From positions 41,452,926 to 41,516,925 of the forward strand of contig CM037789.1 of the NCBI GenBank assembly GCA_021229015.1: DNA of 64,000 nt, in the 5' to 3' direction. Made by a program: the position numbers and the translations under genes. Below the pieces are notes generated by a model. It had not been told where the DNA came from. It saw nothing but the letters and a program-made list of their open reading frames with translations, and searched no databases. This document shows positions 23,600-37,900 of this stretch, one piece after another; positions within the stretch are counted from its first letter, which is position 1, and every line of letters begins with the position of its first letter. Source of the DNA: Solen grandis (lineage: Eukaryota > Mollusca > Bivalvia > Adapedonta > Solenidae).

Positions 23600-26500
23600 C
23601 ATTAATCACAAGTTAAGTTTTGGTTTTTTAAAAGTTTTTAAATTGGTTTTTCCAAATTGTTTGAACAAATCCTTTGGTATAAAAAATGAAAAAAGATTTT
23701 GCGTTTTAAACTTGTTTGAGTGCTTTTTTTGGGTTTGGAATTTTTGGTTTTTTGGGGGTTTTTACGTCACCCCCTACGTAGTTCAGCCCTTTTGGAGCCA
23801 TTTTACTTGAGGACAAAAATTTTGTGCTGCCATACTGCATCAACCCGGAAGACATGTGGTATGTTACCACCCCAAAAGTACCCCAATTTTGGTTAAAAGG
23901 GCCAAAAAGGGTCCTTAAACTACAATTAATGGGGAAAAAGTAAATTTCCAGGACCCATACGAGGGAAAATTTTGGGAACCCCCCCCTTTTGCTTCCCTTG
24001 AGAAGACCCCCTAAACACTGGCCCCACTGTGTCAAAATAAAACGGATTTTCCCTTCACTGCGATATCTTTACCGGCCAAAAAAAAACCAAAAAACAAAAA
24101 ACCAACCGGGCCCGGGTTTCCCCCTAATATGCTGGAACCCAAAAGCAAAGGAGATAACGGTAAAAATTTCAAAAAATTTTGTTATGAAGAGACCGGGGAC
24201 AGATGCTTAAACCATTCGAAAAAGGGAGCCAGTAGTTCTATAGGGGCCATTTTTCCCAAGGAAAGTTTGGGGAGTGAAGGCCATCTTACCCGTATTTAAA
24301 CGTTTTTGATATACAAAAGGTTTTCCCACCATGTGCAGAGCATCATCGATCTAAAAAAACCCCTCGGGGGCCCAGCGGAAAACGGGGTCCAGTACTTGGA
24401 AGTCGGCCGTTTGCACAAGAACAACATATACGGGGGGGGTTTTCCCCCAAAAACAGTCACATTGCATTTTTTTAGGTCTGGGTCCGGTTACGGGGGGTTG
24501 TTTCCCACTCATGTTATCAAATTTCCCAAAAACATCCGGAATCTGGTGCTTTAAATTTCTTGGATTTTGGACACCCTTTTAAAATTGCTACCTGTGTGTT
24601 TATTTTAAGGATTTAAATTTGTCGTCGCGTTTAGTATTTATTTGTAAATCGATGTGGGTAATGAAAAGGGGTATAGGGCTTAAGCGCACGAAACCCCCGG
24701 GAAGAAGCACAAAAAAAAAACCCAAAAAAAAGCTAAAATACCCTTAAACACATGAAATTTTCCGGTGCCCATAGGGGGACACCAACCCTAGGGTTTTGTT
24801 GCTAAAGTTTGGGGAGTAAAACTATGGCTTGGGGCTACATGCATAAATATTGTAAATACAAATTTTTGGGATTGCATTTTACAATTAGAATTTCTTTTCA
24901 AGAATGAACGATTCCGGGAAAAATAAAGTTTTTGTACTTAAATTTACGTGTTCTCTAATAATTCATGATTAGGAAGGGAAAACCCAAAAATTTCATATAA
25001 AAATTTTAAAAACCCTTTTTTGAATTTTGTTTAATGTTTAAAAATTTTTGGGTTTTCTTAATGATGAGGGACTTTCCATAAAAAACTATTTAATATTGGA
25101 AATTTTTGGGATGATATCGGACCACACCCCCCAAAAAACGGTGGAAGTAGAAATTCCCGGGCTAAATTTTTTTTCGTTTCCCCCTTTCTTTTCTTTTCCT
25201 TCAGTAAATAAGTATGCCCCCAAAAAAGCCCACTGAAATATAAAAAAAAGTAAACCATCATGTTATTTTTGGGCAGGTAAATTTAAAAGCGGCTTTACTT
25301 AGAAATGAATGGTCATAAAATTTTATTTTTAAACGGTAACAAAAGAATTTTTTTTAATTCATGAATTACTCTGAGTTTCTGAAAATTTAAATTTAGTGGG
25401 GGCCCCCTTATTCATCCCCGGGAAAAGATCAAAAAATTTCAATCAATCAATAAATCAATAATCAATCAATTCAACAGTCAATCAGTAAAATAAAATTTCG
25501 GGTAAATTTCAATCTTTTTTCCCCTTAGACAAAGGGAAAGTATCCCCCGCTACAGTACCCTTTCCCAAATTGCCGGGAAATGTAAAACCTCTTCAAAACC
25601 CGGGGCAGAAACCGATAAAAACGTTTCTAAAAATTGTTAAAGTCAGAAAATCATTTTAAGTAAACACAGACATAACAGAAAAGGAGTGTTTATTTCCTGC
25701 AGAATTTTAAAAATTAATTTTTCACATTTTCATACTTATAAAAAAAAACCCATTGCGAAAATTGTTTATGAATAGAACCTATTTTTGACCGTAAAATACA
25801 ATATGTAATTATTTTCATGACAAATCCCAAAAAAAATTTATTTTTTGGCGTCATTGCCCCAAAAGACACTTTTCATAGTTTGGGAAAGTCTTTTGGGGAA
25901 AATTTTTTTAAAAGAGATGAAAAAGGATGATGGTGATGAGGAAAAGGGTGATGAATGGATGACATTAAATTTTGTTGGTGGTGCTTTTTGAAAACTTTTT
26001 CGGCATAATTCATAATTACCGGACAAAAGTCATACCAAAACGCGTAAGTGGGGCCGAGGATGACCCGGGTCTTTGGATGAAGGGGGTTTCCCGGGAAACG
26101 CGTAAAATTTCCCCGGGGTTTTGGCTTGTGCTGAAGATTTTTCCGACATTTGGGGTGTCCACGGAGAAGGAGAGAAATAAATTTGCCAGAAGGCCTGAAA
26201 AAAAATTTTTTTACCCTTTGGATAAACTTTACCGGGGCCTTAGGGGAAAGTAACCTTTTTCCGAAGACCTTTTTTTTAGAACGTCTGTCCTATTTCGGGG
26301 CCTTTGTGGGATGGGGTTTCCCGGCGTGACCTTGGTCATGAAAACATGAAATGGTATGTCTTTTGGGCCCCCCGGAATATAAGGTAGTAGGGTTAATGAA
26401 GTTTGTTGTCGGGGAAATCGGGAAATTAATTAGAAACTCAAAATGCGTAATGTCAGGTTCGCCCTTTTATGTATGTCTCCGTTCAAGTCATAAAAAAAAG

Positions 26501-28840
26501 GGACAAAGTTAAATAAAACGCCATACCCGTGCAATACGTTACTTTAAATTGGCGGGGAAACCCCATAAAATTTTGGGAAAACCGCAAATGATAAAGATAC
26601 AAATAAAATTTTACTGTTGTCTCAAAAAATTTTTATAAAACAATCCATTGTTTTAGAATTGAAAACGCGTTCTATGAAATCTTTAAATAGGAAATTGTAA
26701 AACTTTTTTTCATCACAAAAACTAAAATTTATGCTTGTTAAAGTAAGTGTTGCATAAGTCTAATCCCAGTAATAGGTATTAAAAAAAGAGCAGCAGCAGC
26801 CAAAAAAAGAATATCCATAAAAAAAAAAAATGGAAAAAAAAATGACTAAGAAGGTCAAAATAAAAACCCACAATGGGGCACTAAAAACTTTTTTGAAATG
26901 CGACTTCAAAAGGGGAATTTGTTTTAAAATTGGTCTTTTTTTACTTTTCCTTTCCTTGCCCCGATTCTGGTGTATCGTCTCTTTGTCACTTCCGGGGGTT
27001 TAATTTGACGAAGCGATGTGGGGTTTTCCATTTCCCCAAACGTCTCTAGCACTGCTCGAAGATTCGCTGAAAACTTTTGGTGCGGTCGCGCAGCCCGGCC
27101 GGGTGGTTGACGTAATGTTGATTTTTTTCCGTTATAATTTAAAAATGGGGGAAGGGGTTTTCTCTGTTGTCCCCCATAGGGGATCGGAGAGGTTTGGGTT
27201 CTTTAGAAACTCTAAGATTTCCAGGGAAACCCGTTCGAGCTGGCTGAAAAAACAATCCATTTTGGGTTGAAATGGATGACTTTTTCTTACGGGGTGATGT
27301 ATAATAAAATGCCCCTCTAATTTACGGTTCCCCAGGGGCCTTTGGCCTTTCTTTTTCTGTAGTAACGTCATTGTTTGTTGGAGTGGCTAAAGGTTGTTTT
27401 TTTTTTCCAGGATATTTTTTGCCTTGTATTTTTTACGGGGTTTTTACCGATGCACGAGTCTTGGTACAGCTTCTTAAATTACCCCCCTTTAGTGGCAGCT
27501 TTTATTAAGGTGAAATATTTGATTCTCTTAAATGAAGGTTGGGCAAGTTCGGGGCCGAACAGTAGGGGTAAAGTTTATGTTCGGGATTTTGAAGATTCTT
27601 CACGCTCGGGCTTTTTGTTGGTAAAATAAAAAAACTTTTTGATGATTTTTGATATTTGTTTGGGGCTTTTTTTACTGTTGTCCCCAAATTTGAAATGAAA
27701 ATAGCTTTTGATTTAAAAGAATTTGTAGTTTGGGAAATTTGTAACAGGGTCGCATAAATTATTTTTGCCCGGGCCATATCTCGATTTCAGAAATTTCGAA
27801 AATCACTTACTTTAGCTTTTTTTAAAGGGAAAAAAAATTTCCCCCAAATCATTTTAGCAGCGCCCGACACAAGCTGAGCTAAATCTCTAAACATGGGTTT
27901 GGAGATTTATTTTCAGGGGCCCATTTTGCTTCAAAAAAAAAAAACCCGGGAACGTTTGCAACTTCAAAATATCGGCTTAAAAATGTAGGCAAAGAAAAGT
28001 TTCGGTAGCCTATAAAAATGATGAGGGTTTCAAAATTTGAATGATGTGGTACGCCCCGTTTGGGGGAAATTTACGTTGGGGCATTTTGCTGGGTTTTTTT
28101 CCCCGGGGGGCGGGAATCCCCTAAGCTGGTGAAGGATAATCCAGGGTGTCTGAGGGGTCCTTTTGAGTAAAGGGCCCGGGTTTTTTTTATTCATCGTACA
28201 CCCCAGGGCCTTGCCGGGGTATTCAAGGGTTTGTGGTGTAATTCCCCGGGGGGGTAGGGTTTCTTCCCTTTTAAATTTTCCCCGGGGATCCCGTTTGGCC
28301 TAGGATCGTATCTTTTCGAACTTCCAGCGACTAACCCCCATTCCTGGGGACGTTTGTTCGATATTTTTTTTGTGTAAAGAATTATTCTTTTTTTTTTTTG
28401 GGCACGGCACCAAAAAGTCGTGGGGGGAATTGGGTTTTTTATTTATAAGCGTTGGGTTTAGCTTCGATTTTTATTTTTTTATTTGTGTCTCCCCCTTAAA
28501 TCATAAAAAAAAGGACAAAGGGGCGTCACGTCCCTCCGTGCCCAAAAAAAAAGGGTTTAAAATTTAAATTTGGGGCCCCAATCCTTTGCAAATGGTAATT
28601 TAAAAGATTTTAAAATATCAGAGAGGTTTTTTTGGGTTTGGGTTTTTAATTCCCCCCGACGTATTTTCGTCATTTAGAAAACCCTTTTCTATTTGAGAAG
28701 ATATAGTGCTGCCACATGCAGTTTCACCCGTGCATATGGATGATACCAACCAAAACCCCGTAAATTATCCTTTACACGGGGCCCCTTTCCGTCCCGCAAT
28801 TTGCCTTTTGGTTGGCCCAAAACAAGGGGCCTGTAACCGT
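23600..28840. other. Poor-quality stretch without a recognisable gene
   Basis: By position it would hold upstream NRF-6-like exons (the N-terminal luminal domain), but nothing could be matched. GC-richer islands at 23.8-24.5, 26.0-26.4, 27.0-27.3 and 28.1-28.35 kb might be exon remnants. Short 'aatcaat' simple repeats occur at 25,438-25,490. No confident call. Confidence 0.5.
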
Positions 28841-28865
28841 ACCTTTTTTCCCACTTTGGTATGTT

Positions 28866-28945
28866 TGCGGCCGGGGGTCGAAACCCGCGAACCCCCGCTC
28901 CGAGGGCGGACGCCTTAAAACCCCTCGGGGCCCCTGGCACGGAAA
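28866..28945 (-). repeat. tRNA-derived SINE head (degraded)
   Basis: On the minus strand it reads 'gcgtccgccctcggagcggg' followed by 'ttcgcgggtttcgaccccc'. This matches the A-box-side and B-box pattern of the SINE at 58,068-58,336 ('gagcgtccgcctcgg'). It is probably the same SINE family, in opposite orientation. Confidence 0.5.
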
Positions 28946-31900
28946 AAGGGGAAGATTTTTATGTTTTACTAGTTTAAAGTTTTTTAATTAAAAAGGGAAA
29001 GTTTGTTTGGTTGGGGGTTTTAAAAAAACAATATCCCAGGCATTTGGGAAATTTTTTGAAATGTTTTGGGAGATTTTGGAGGAAAAAGTAATTTTGGACG
29101 GAGAAATACCCTTTCCCGAATTTCCTTACCCTGTTTTTTCCCCCTTTTGTTAGTTTTTAACAAAAGGGGAGGGGAGGTTGTCGAGTGCCATTTTTATATT
29201 TAACAAACAAACCTGGTTTTTGTATTTAAAAATGCTGAACTTTTTAAAAATCTGTTGGTGGTCGGTGACTGGCGGTGGTGAGTGTATGATGTTTCTTTCC
29301 CCCGGGGAAATAGGGGTTGTTTCGTTCTGTTTCAGCCACCCTGCCCTTTGATAGTCCCATATTTGATTTCTTTTTGCTGCAAAGGCGTGGGGTTTTAGAG
29401 TTTTTTTATGAAAGGCAAAATAGATTTTTGGGGTTGGGGGATTTTATCTCTCTTTAAAACGTACAAGGTTTTTTATCACATTTTTTTTATACCCGAGCTG
29501 AAAAATATTTTACTGGGGGGTCTGAAAGGTTTAAAAAGTTCACTTAGGAAATTTCCAAAAAAGTTTATTTCTTTGGTATGTTCGATTCACGTTAGCTACC
29601 ATAATAAAGTTAATATGCATGGGGGGTCACCTTTAAAAGAAATATTTTTAATTTAGACAAACCAAACGAGAAATTTGTGAAATTCCGTCCAAAGAATTTT
29701 TTTTCAGAGGGGGCGAAAAACAATGGAAAAAAAAGTATATGAAGGGAAAAAAAGAGAAAAAATTTAAAAAAAAGGAAAAAGGAAGACAAAAAAAAAGACA
29801 GAAAGAAATAATTGTTTAATTTTAAAACGACTTTAAAAAATTTTAAAGATTAATAAGCAGCTTCAAACATTTTACACTCAAACCCTTTTTTTGGGTCTTT
29901 GGATCAATTTTAATTTACCCCGAAAAGTTATGTAAGGTTTAAAAAGTTGTGGGAGTAAACCCTGGCCGGGCCCGGAAAAAAAGTATCACAAAAACTGAGG
30001 GAAAATTTTGGGAAAGAAAAAAGTTACTGAAAAAAATTTAAAAATTTTTGGTTGGTTTTCCCTGGATAAAATATGATAAACAGTCCGATAGTAAAAATTT
30101 CGGGTTTTTCCGCGCAATAGTTACGGCTATAATGGGCGCTAGCTAAATTTCAGGTTAAAAAAAACGACTCAAATGAACAGAAGCACCAGGGGAGAAACAC
30201 CCACAAAACCCCTTGGGAAGCTCCAAAGGGAAATTTTAGAGCGGTGAGGAAAGGGTTTTGTTAAAGCTAATTTAAGTGCTATAACCACCAAGGCCCCGGG
30301 ACTTCCATGGGAATCGCAAAGGGTTTTTATAGGGAAAAGGGGCTGGATTTGGGATTTCGCAATCATGTATAGATAAGTAACAAAATGTATATACCTTTTT
30401 TTAAATCTATTTTTCCACCGGGAAAGAAAATCTGTTCACAATACTGGTTTCTTTTTTTTTCTTTTTTAAAAACGTCATGTTAACCCTTAAATGTCCCCAA
30501 AAATTCATATACATAACACGATATAATACAAAAAGCGACATATTACATACCCCGGTTTATACTTTTTAAAAGGGGTCAAAATATAAAAATTCGACGGCTT
30601 TCATATGTAAACGTCTTTTGTTTCACACGATCCCTCCATAACACGTCAAATTACCCTCACGCAATTATACGTCATACTTACATAACAAAGAAGCCTTCCC
30701 GTCTTTCTTAAGCTCTTCGTCGCAGATGGCTTTAAAAAAGGGGGTAGGGTGGAAAGTTTTTCAGTGGAATGGACCCGAACTGTAAGTTACGGTTTTTTCT
30801 TTTAATGCTCACAAATGTAACATTAGTCAATCATCCCAAAATTTAACTTTCAAATACAAACCCCAAAAAAGACAAGGAAATGCAAACTTTTTTTTGGTTC
30901 CGAAAGAAAGCAGTACTAATTTTGTCTCCTATATTTTCAAGGCAAGTTTAAGTCAACAGTTTATTGGGTTAAAAAAGGCCCCCGGCCCATAATACAAAGT
31001 ACATACAAAAGCGTGTTGTAATAAGGTTGTTTACGATAAATTTTTTTTTAGGTTTTATTTTTGGCATTCATGAGATGATAAATATAAATTGATTTCTTTA
31101 TTAACAACATTTTTGGGGGTTTTGAGAGGAAAAATAAAGGGTTTTAAAAAACTTGAAAAATTGTCTCAGTCTGTACCAGTTAAAAAAAGTAAGTAAAAAT
31201 TTTCCCAACATTTTATTTCTATACAAAGGAAAAAGGCGTGGTGATATAAAAATCAATTACAAAAAACGTTGTTAAAAACCCTTGACAAAATTTTTAATTT
31301 GATTTTAAACCCAAAATTTTTGTGTGCCTTTCCCGTCTCCAAAATTTTTTAAATTTTTATTTGGGGCCGTCTAAATCGTGACGTAGCAATTTTATATTTT
31401 AAAAACAAAATTAAAAAACAAATATTTTTTTTTAACATTAAGTAACTTTTGAAGTTGCTATAATGCTACATCTATTTGAATTATCAACCCGCTGTTGCAT
31501 TCTAAAGTAAAATAATTAACCCCCTTTTGTCGAAACATTTTTAATGAAATTGGGTTTTTATTACCCAAAATTTGACTAAAACCCCTTTGAAACCAAAACA
31601 AAAATTATATTTAAAATAAACTGTTTGGTTTGCCCCCAAAAAATTCTACCAACCCCAAGAGATTTTTGAATATTTTAACATTGTTTAGGGTATTTTTTGT
31701 ATTGGCATAGTAATCAAAGTACCCCCAATATCCCCTACAATTTATTAATATGTTTTACTTAAAAGGGAAACCGTCCCCTTTTCCAAAAACCCTTTAAAGT
31801 TTTTTGTATTTTTACGTACTTTGGGGGAAAATTTTTACAAAATTTGGTTTTTTTACAGATTTATTGAAAATATATTATAGCCCAAAATTTAGATGCGTAA

Positions 31901-32100
31901 CCCCAAATATAGGTTTGAAACCTTGAGTCAAAAATTTTAAATGAGTCAGAAATTGAAAAATATCTGAAAAAGGGCTTTGAAAAACTTTACTTGAAAAAAA
32001 TTTCTCTCTGGCCCGTGGGGATCAATTTGGGGTGAGCGGACGACCATGATAAAATTTGGGTAAGTAATATTCCCCCTATATTTATTCAGGGGGTAATTTT
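28946..32100. other. Poor-quality stretch, nothing recognised
   Basis: AT-rich, homopolymer-distorted sequence. No exon, tRNA or repeat array could be supported. Confidence 0.5.
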
Positions 32101-32129
32101 GATTTCCCTTTTCCCCCTTTTTGACCAAT

Positions 32130-33160
32130 GTTTATCTACGAAGGGGGGCCCCCCCTTTCGAAAAAATGTTATTTCAGTCTTTCCATATTTAATTTCCATT
32201 CCCGTGTTTATGACAGAATTTTTTCAATAGTTTTTTATGTGGGGCAGTTTCTGCCAAAACCGAACATCATCTGCAAAATTTTAAAAAAAGGGGTGTTTTG
32301 GGAATTCATTGGTGTTAAAAAACCTGAACCCCAAATTCTAAAGTAAAATTTTTAGATAAAATCTCTGGGAAAAAGGGTCAATGATTGTCGGGAAATTGGC
32401 TTTCCTTTGGGCGTGTTCCAATATTACAAGGGGAAAAAATTTGGTTTATATTTTTAATCACACACATGACTTTTGATCCCGAATATAAAGGGTTTTAGAA
32501 ATTTTTAAAAAAGGCCATGAATGCCTTTTTTTTTTAAGGCCCCAAAAAAAAACCCAAATGTTGTGAAATTTAAATTTTTTTCAAATGCTTACGAAGGGCA
32601 AGGTTTAAAACCCCAAAAAAAGCGTCCCCTTTTTTGGAAAGGAAAATTTTTTTAACCAATTTCTTGTAAGCAAAAAAAAATTGTCCAAAAACCGATGAGG
32701 GTCGTCCCAAATTTTTCTTTTTTTTCAGCCCAGTCAAATTTTCGCTTTTTTATTAAACCCGAGAAAATCTTTTAATTATTTGTAAAAGTTTTTTCCCTTT
32801 GTTTCCGGGAAAATTGCCCGGTCCCAAAATTTTTTGGTCGGAGGGGTTTAAAACAGAACTCCAAGATGAAGGAAATTTTACAAGTAGCAAAAAAAGGGGT
32901 TGGAAAAATGTTTAAAAGGGATTTTGGGTTATATATTCATTTTGGGGTTTAAAAAATTGCAGGAGGGCCCTCCATGCCATACTTTTCCAACAGAAAGACA
33001 TGCAATTGAAACGGTAACTTCGTCGAGAGTAAAAGGTTCGTTAAAAAACCATACTTTTGGGGTCGACAAAACAAAAACCAAAATTTTTTTTTGAACAAAC
33101 ATACCAAAAATGCTCGTCATAAAAAAGAATTGAGAATTTTTGGTACCACTCATGAGAAAG
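32130..33160 (-). pseudogene. LINE reverse transcriptase remnant (degraded)
   Basis: On the minus strand, 33,060-32,960 reads FTLDEVTVSIACLSVGK, the 'E-V-x-x-A-I-x-x-L-x-x-G-K' motif that opens non-LTR reverse transcriptase domains. About 700 bases downstream, 32,290-32,160 reads FADDVRFLAETAPHIKQLLK after frame correction, the catalytic box and following helix. The spacing is right for one RT domain. Between them the frame is lost. A separate element from the one at 14.4-15.5 kb, since the sequence after the ADD box differs. Confidence 0.55.
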
Positions 33161-34960
33161 AAAGCTATTATCTAAAGTCTTTACAAATTTACCCTTTTTA
33201 GAATCTTCCAAAAAAATACAGGGAAAATTACTATTGGTTTAATTAATAACTTTTTTATTGTTTTTTTTTTGGGATTCCCAAGTTTATTGCTCGACAGTTG
33301 TTCTTAAAAACATTGCGTTTGTCCCTTAAAAAGTTCTAAGATTCCCCCTTTAGAATTTTTTCACGAATTTTTTAAAGCACAGAATTTAATTAAAATTAAG
33401 ATAGGCCCCACATAGAATTCTTTTCCATGGAGGCTGAGGAGTTATCAATTGTGGTAAATTTTTAAACTAACATATATCACCCGCTGTAGGGCCCTTTTAA
33501 GTGAAATTTTCCCAAAGCCCCGTATTAATATCTTTTAAAATTTATTTCCCTATTTAAAGAGTCCTTCATAGAATGTAATAAATTTTTAAACTGTCAAAAA
33601 AAAGTCAATGATAGGTTGATTCCATATTTTACTTTTTAATTGGGAGAAGGGGTCGCAATTTACGTTCTAGAATCAAAGGAGATGGTTTTTTCTTCAATGA
33701 AATCACATGACAGTGGGGAAAAGATTCATCCCTATTGGATACAAAAAACCCTAAAACTGGAAAAAAATTTGGGAAAAAGCTTTTATGTAGTCTTTTCCGG
33801 GGCTTAACCCCCGTCATTTTTAAAAAAGGTTGATTACCCTCACTATCTTTCCCTTTTTAAAAAAGGGAAAATCAATTTTTTGGGAAAAACAAACTTACTA
33901 AAACTATGATGTAGATAAAAAACCCTTTAAGGGTTTCAAGGGGTTTTATATTAGTATTTAAAAAACAAAATTTACATATTACTATACCCCAAAATACATT
34001 TTAAAATTTTTTAATACCAAACCCCCAAAACCCTTTTAAAAATTTTTATTGTAACCTTTAAAATTTTTCAATATATTTGTCTTAACGATTTTGCACAAAA
34101 CAAAGCAGGGAAAAAACTCACTTTTACATATCCGTCTTTCAAATCCCAAATCATCTCCGGGGACAAACTCCAAAAACAAGTACACTTTCATTAATCACTT
34201 ACCCCAAAAAAGTACGAAACAAATTTTTTTAACTCTACTCGCACCACAAACACTTAAGACACCCTACACACCTTTGAAATGCTTAATTATTTTCATCAAG
34301 GGACTTTTTCGGTTTTTTGAGAGGCGGCCCGCGTCCGCCCGCATAATTTTATCCGGAACACACAAAACCCATAGATAGCGCCGGGCCCCCCCTGCTGGAA
34401 GAGGTTTGGCTTGAAAATTTCAGGGAAGTTTATTTGTGCTCATTATGAAGTTTTTCCCCGTAAAAGTGAATTTTGTCAAAATGGAAGTAACCCTTTTTTA
34501 AAAACTTTTTCTGTTTGAAATTTCCCTTTATGTATATTGGGAAATTTTTATATAATTTGCACTTTAAAAATTAAAATTTCTGTACTAAAAAAATTTACTT
34601 TTTTTCAAAAATAACAGAGAATTTTATATCTAAGATAAAAACGAAAGGATATTTTATAACAACAATGCAGTATATTAAAAAAAGCTTCGAAGAAGGGCTT
34701 TCAGGGACAATCCTACCAGGTTCTGGCAAAAACGCCAACCCGCAAAGTTTTCAGTGGTCTAACCCCCCTGGGGCCCCCTAATGGCCCGAAAAGTTCGACA
34801 ATTTTTTTCCCCCTTTAGGTTTTGTCGAGTGCCCTCCCCTGCCCGGGCATTCCTTTTGGGTCCGAGCCCCTGTCAAATTAAATTCCCGGTAGACCCCAGG
34901 GGGGTTACCCCTGCGTCAACAACTGCAATATAAAATATGTGAACCCCTGAATAAAAAAAA
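33161..34960. other. Poor-quality stretch upstream of the RT remnant
   Basis: Could contain the endonuclease part of the LINE at 32.1-33.2 kb, but no motif could be read. Nothing else recognised. Confidence 0.4.
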
Positions 34961-34969
34961 TTTGGGAAA

Positions 34970-37900
34970 TAAAAAAATATACATTATGAACGTCAAGATA
35001 TATCAACAGGCTAGCTTTGGGGTAAAAGGGGTGGGTGTATAATAGGGCAAACTATGTCTATATGTTTTTTTGGTACACTGGGCGGTTATATAAGTATTTA
35101 TATTGGGCTGTGTGTTTCCCCCAGAATTTCCCTGTCAATAGATTGTGTTTTACCAGGAAAAGCAATTTAAAATTTTTATTGTGTGTACACTGGGTTTAAA
35201 AAACAGTATTTTTAAAAACCATAAAACGAAGTTGAAGGGGGGAACCCAAAAAGTTCGAGACAACGGGACTTCGCCTTTTGTACGGGCTTTATCAAAAATT
35301 TAACTGTCAAACCTTTAACACATGATTAGGCTTTGTTGGGATCAATTTCCCCGGGCGTAAAAAAGGGTTTTATAAAAAATATAATACATTTAATTACTGT
35401 TTTTTAAGCGGAAAACCCCAAATTTTTTTCAGGTGTGTTCGAAACAAACATTAAGATATTTTCTACAAAAAAAAAATAATAATAATAAAAAAGCAAGATA
35501 GGGAACAAAAAACAACAAGGTTGCTGACCCTTAAATTTAAATATAAAATGAGTATTTAGTACAGAGCTGATTATAAATCAAGTGTTTGTATCCGATGCCG
35601 GGTTGGGGGCCCGGGTTTCCCTTTTTTTAAACCGCTTTCATGATCAGCGGAGGGTTTTCCTTGATAGAAAACCCAAAATTTAAACGGGTTAAAAACAAGA
35701 CTTTAAAATTTTAAATTTATATGGTACCTTTAAAGGGGTTTCTTAAGCATTTTCTTCACACGCAAAAAAGGCCTAAGGCTTGCGTCCCTTAAGATGCAGT
35801 TTCGTTTAATTTTCACCGGTCATATGGTCAAATCATCAAATTTTTTCGCAGCGTTTAAAGGGGTAAAAATTTTATCCACGAAGGGGAAGTTGTGAAAAAG
35901 CCAAAAGGGCTTCGTGTTTTTTAATGGTATTGTATTTCGGGAAATTTTTATGTTCGGACCCCCAGAAAAACTTTGGAACATTGTAAAATTCGACAAATAA
36001 AAGGGTTTGACTAAAAAATAGGGTTTTTTTTTGAAATTTTAAAGGGAAAAAGTCGGGGGAAATTTTATTTAAAATTGATACAGGGGGAATTCGAACCCTC
36101 AAAGTTTTGGACATAGACGTTCAACTGTATTTCAAAATTGTTTGTGTTACATTGGTCAAAAAATATCAATTTTCGTTTGTGTGCATTCTGGGCAAAGATA
36201 TATCAAAATTTGTTCGTGAGTCACTGGTCAGCCATAAACAAAATTTGTTGTGTGGGGACACTGCTCAAACTTTATCAAAACCCTTTTAAATAAAATGGCA
36301 AGTATATTTAATATTTTTTTTGTGAAACCCCTGGTCAAGCATATCAATATCGTTTTGTGGTACACTGGGGGGAAGCTATAACAATATCGTTTGTGAAAAA
36401 CACTGGGCAAAATATTCAATATCGTTCGTGAGTACACTGGGGAAGTAATTTCTATATCGTTCGTGAGTACATGGGAAGCTTATCAATATGTTCGTGAGAA
36501 AACTGGGCAAACTTTATTAATATCGTTTGTGGCACACTGGGCAAGCTATATCAAAAACGTTTTTTGTGGGACAGGGGGAAGCTATATCCAAAATCGTTTG
36601 TGTGGCAATTGGGTGAACCCTCAATAGGTTTAATTGTACCTGGGCCCAAACTATATTTAAATCGTTTTTTGGGGACGCTAGGCCAAACTTTATCAATTCT
36701 TTTTTTGTGGCACACTGGGTAAGTTATATCCCAAAATTATTTTGGGGGTGCGAACTTTGGCCCCGCTAAATCCCAAAATGTTTTTTGGGGGCAAACTTGG
36801 CAAAATTATCAATTTGTTTTGTGTGCCCGTTGGGAAACTTTTTCAAAATCGTTCTTAATACATGGTTTAAAACTATATCAAAATTATTTGTGTGCGAACT
36901 TGGCAAGCTATTTCAATATCGTTTGTGTGCACCCTGGGCAAGAATATCAATTTTCGTTTGTGTGCACAAAGGTTTAAGCTATTTCTATTCGTTCGTGAAT
37001 ACACTGGTCAAACTTTATAAAAAAATCGTTGGGGTTTTTCACTGGTAAGCTATACAATATCCTCGTGAGAAAAACTGATCAAGTATATCAAAATCGTTTG
37101 TGTGGCACACGGGGCAAATTTTTATCAAAATCGTTCTTTTAGGCCAATGGGCAAGCTATATCAATATCGTTTTGTTGGGTACCCGGCAAACTTTCAATAT
37201 CGTTCTTGAGCCCATGGGGAAGCTATATCAATATCGTTGTGAGTACACTGGTCAAGTATATTTATATCGTTTTTATGTACATGGGGGAAGGGTATATCCC
37301 AAAGTCGTTTGTGTGCACACCGGTCAGCTAAATCCATATCGTTTGTGGGACCCTGGTCCCGCTTTCATTAAACGGGTTTGTGAGTTAAATTGTTCCCAAA
37401 CTATATTCCCAAAATTGTTCGTGAGTACAGGGTTTAAGCTATTTCATTATCGTTTTTGTTTAGTTTAAAATTTAAGCTATACAAAATTGTTGTGAGTACA
37501 CTGGGCAAGCTATATCAAATTTTCCCTTTGTATGCACACTGGGCAAACTAATCAAAAAATCGTTGGTGTGTAAAACTGGTCAAGCTATATCAAATCGGGT
37601 TTTGATTTCAAATGGGCAAGCTTATTTTAAATCGTTCGTGGTAAATGGGCAAGCTATATCAATTTTGTTTGTGTTCACAGTGGGCAAGCTAAATCAATAT
37701 TGTTCGTGAGTACACTGGGCAAGCTATATCAATATCGTTCGTGGTTCAAAGGGCAAGCTTTTCAAAATGTTTTGTGCACACGGCAAGCTATATTTTAAAA
37801 TCGTTTGTTTTGGGAAAATTGGTTTAAGTATATCAAATCGTTCGTGAGATCACTGGGCAAACCCATTTAATATCGTTCGTGAGTACACTGGGGAAGCTTA

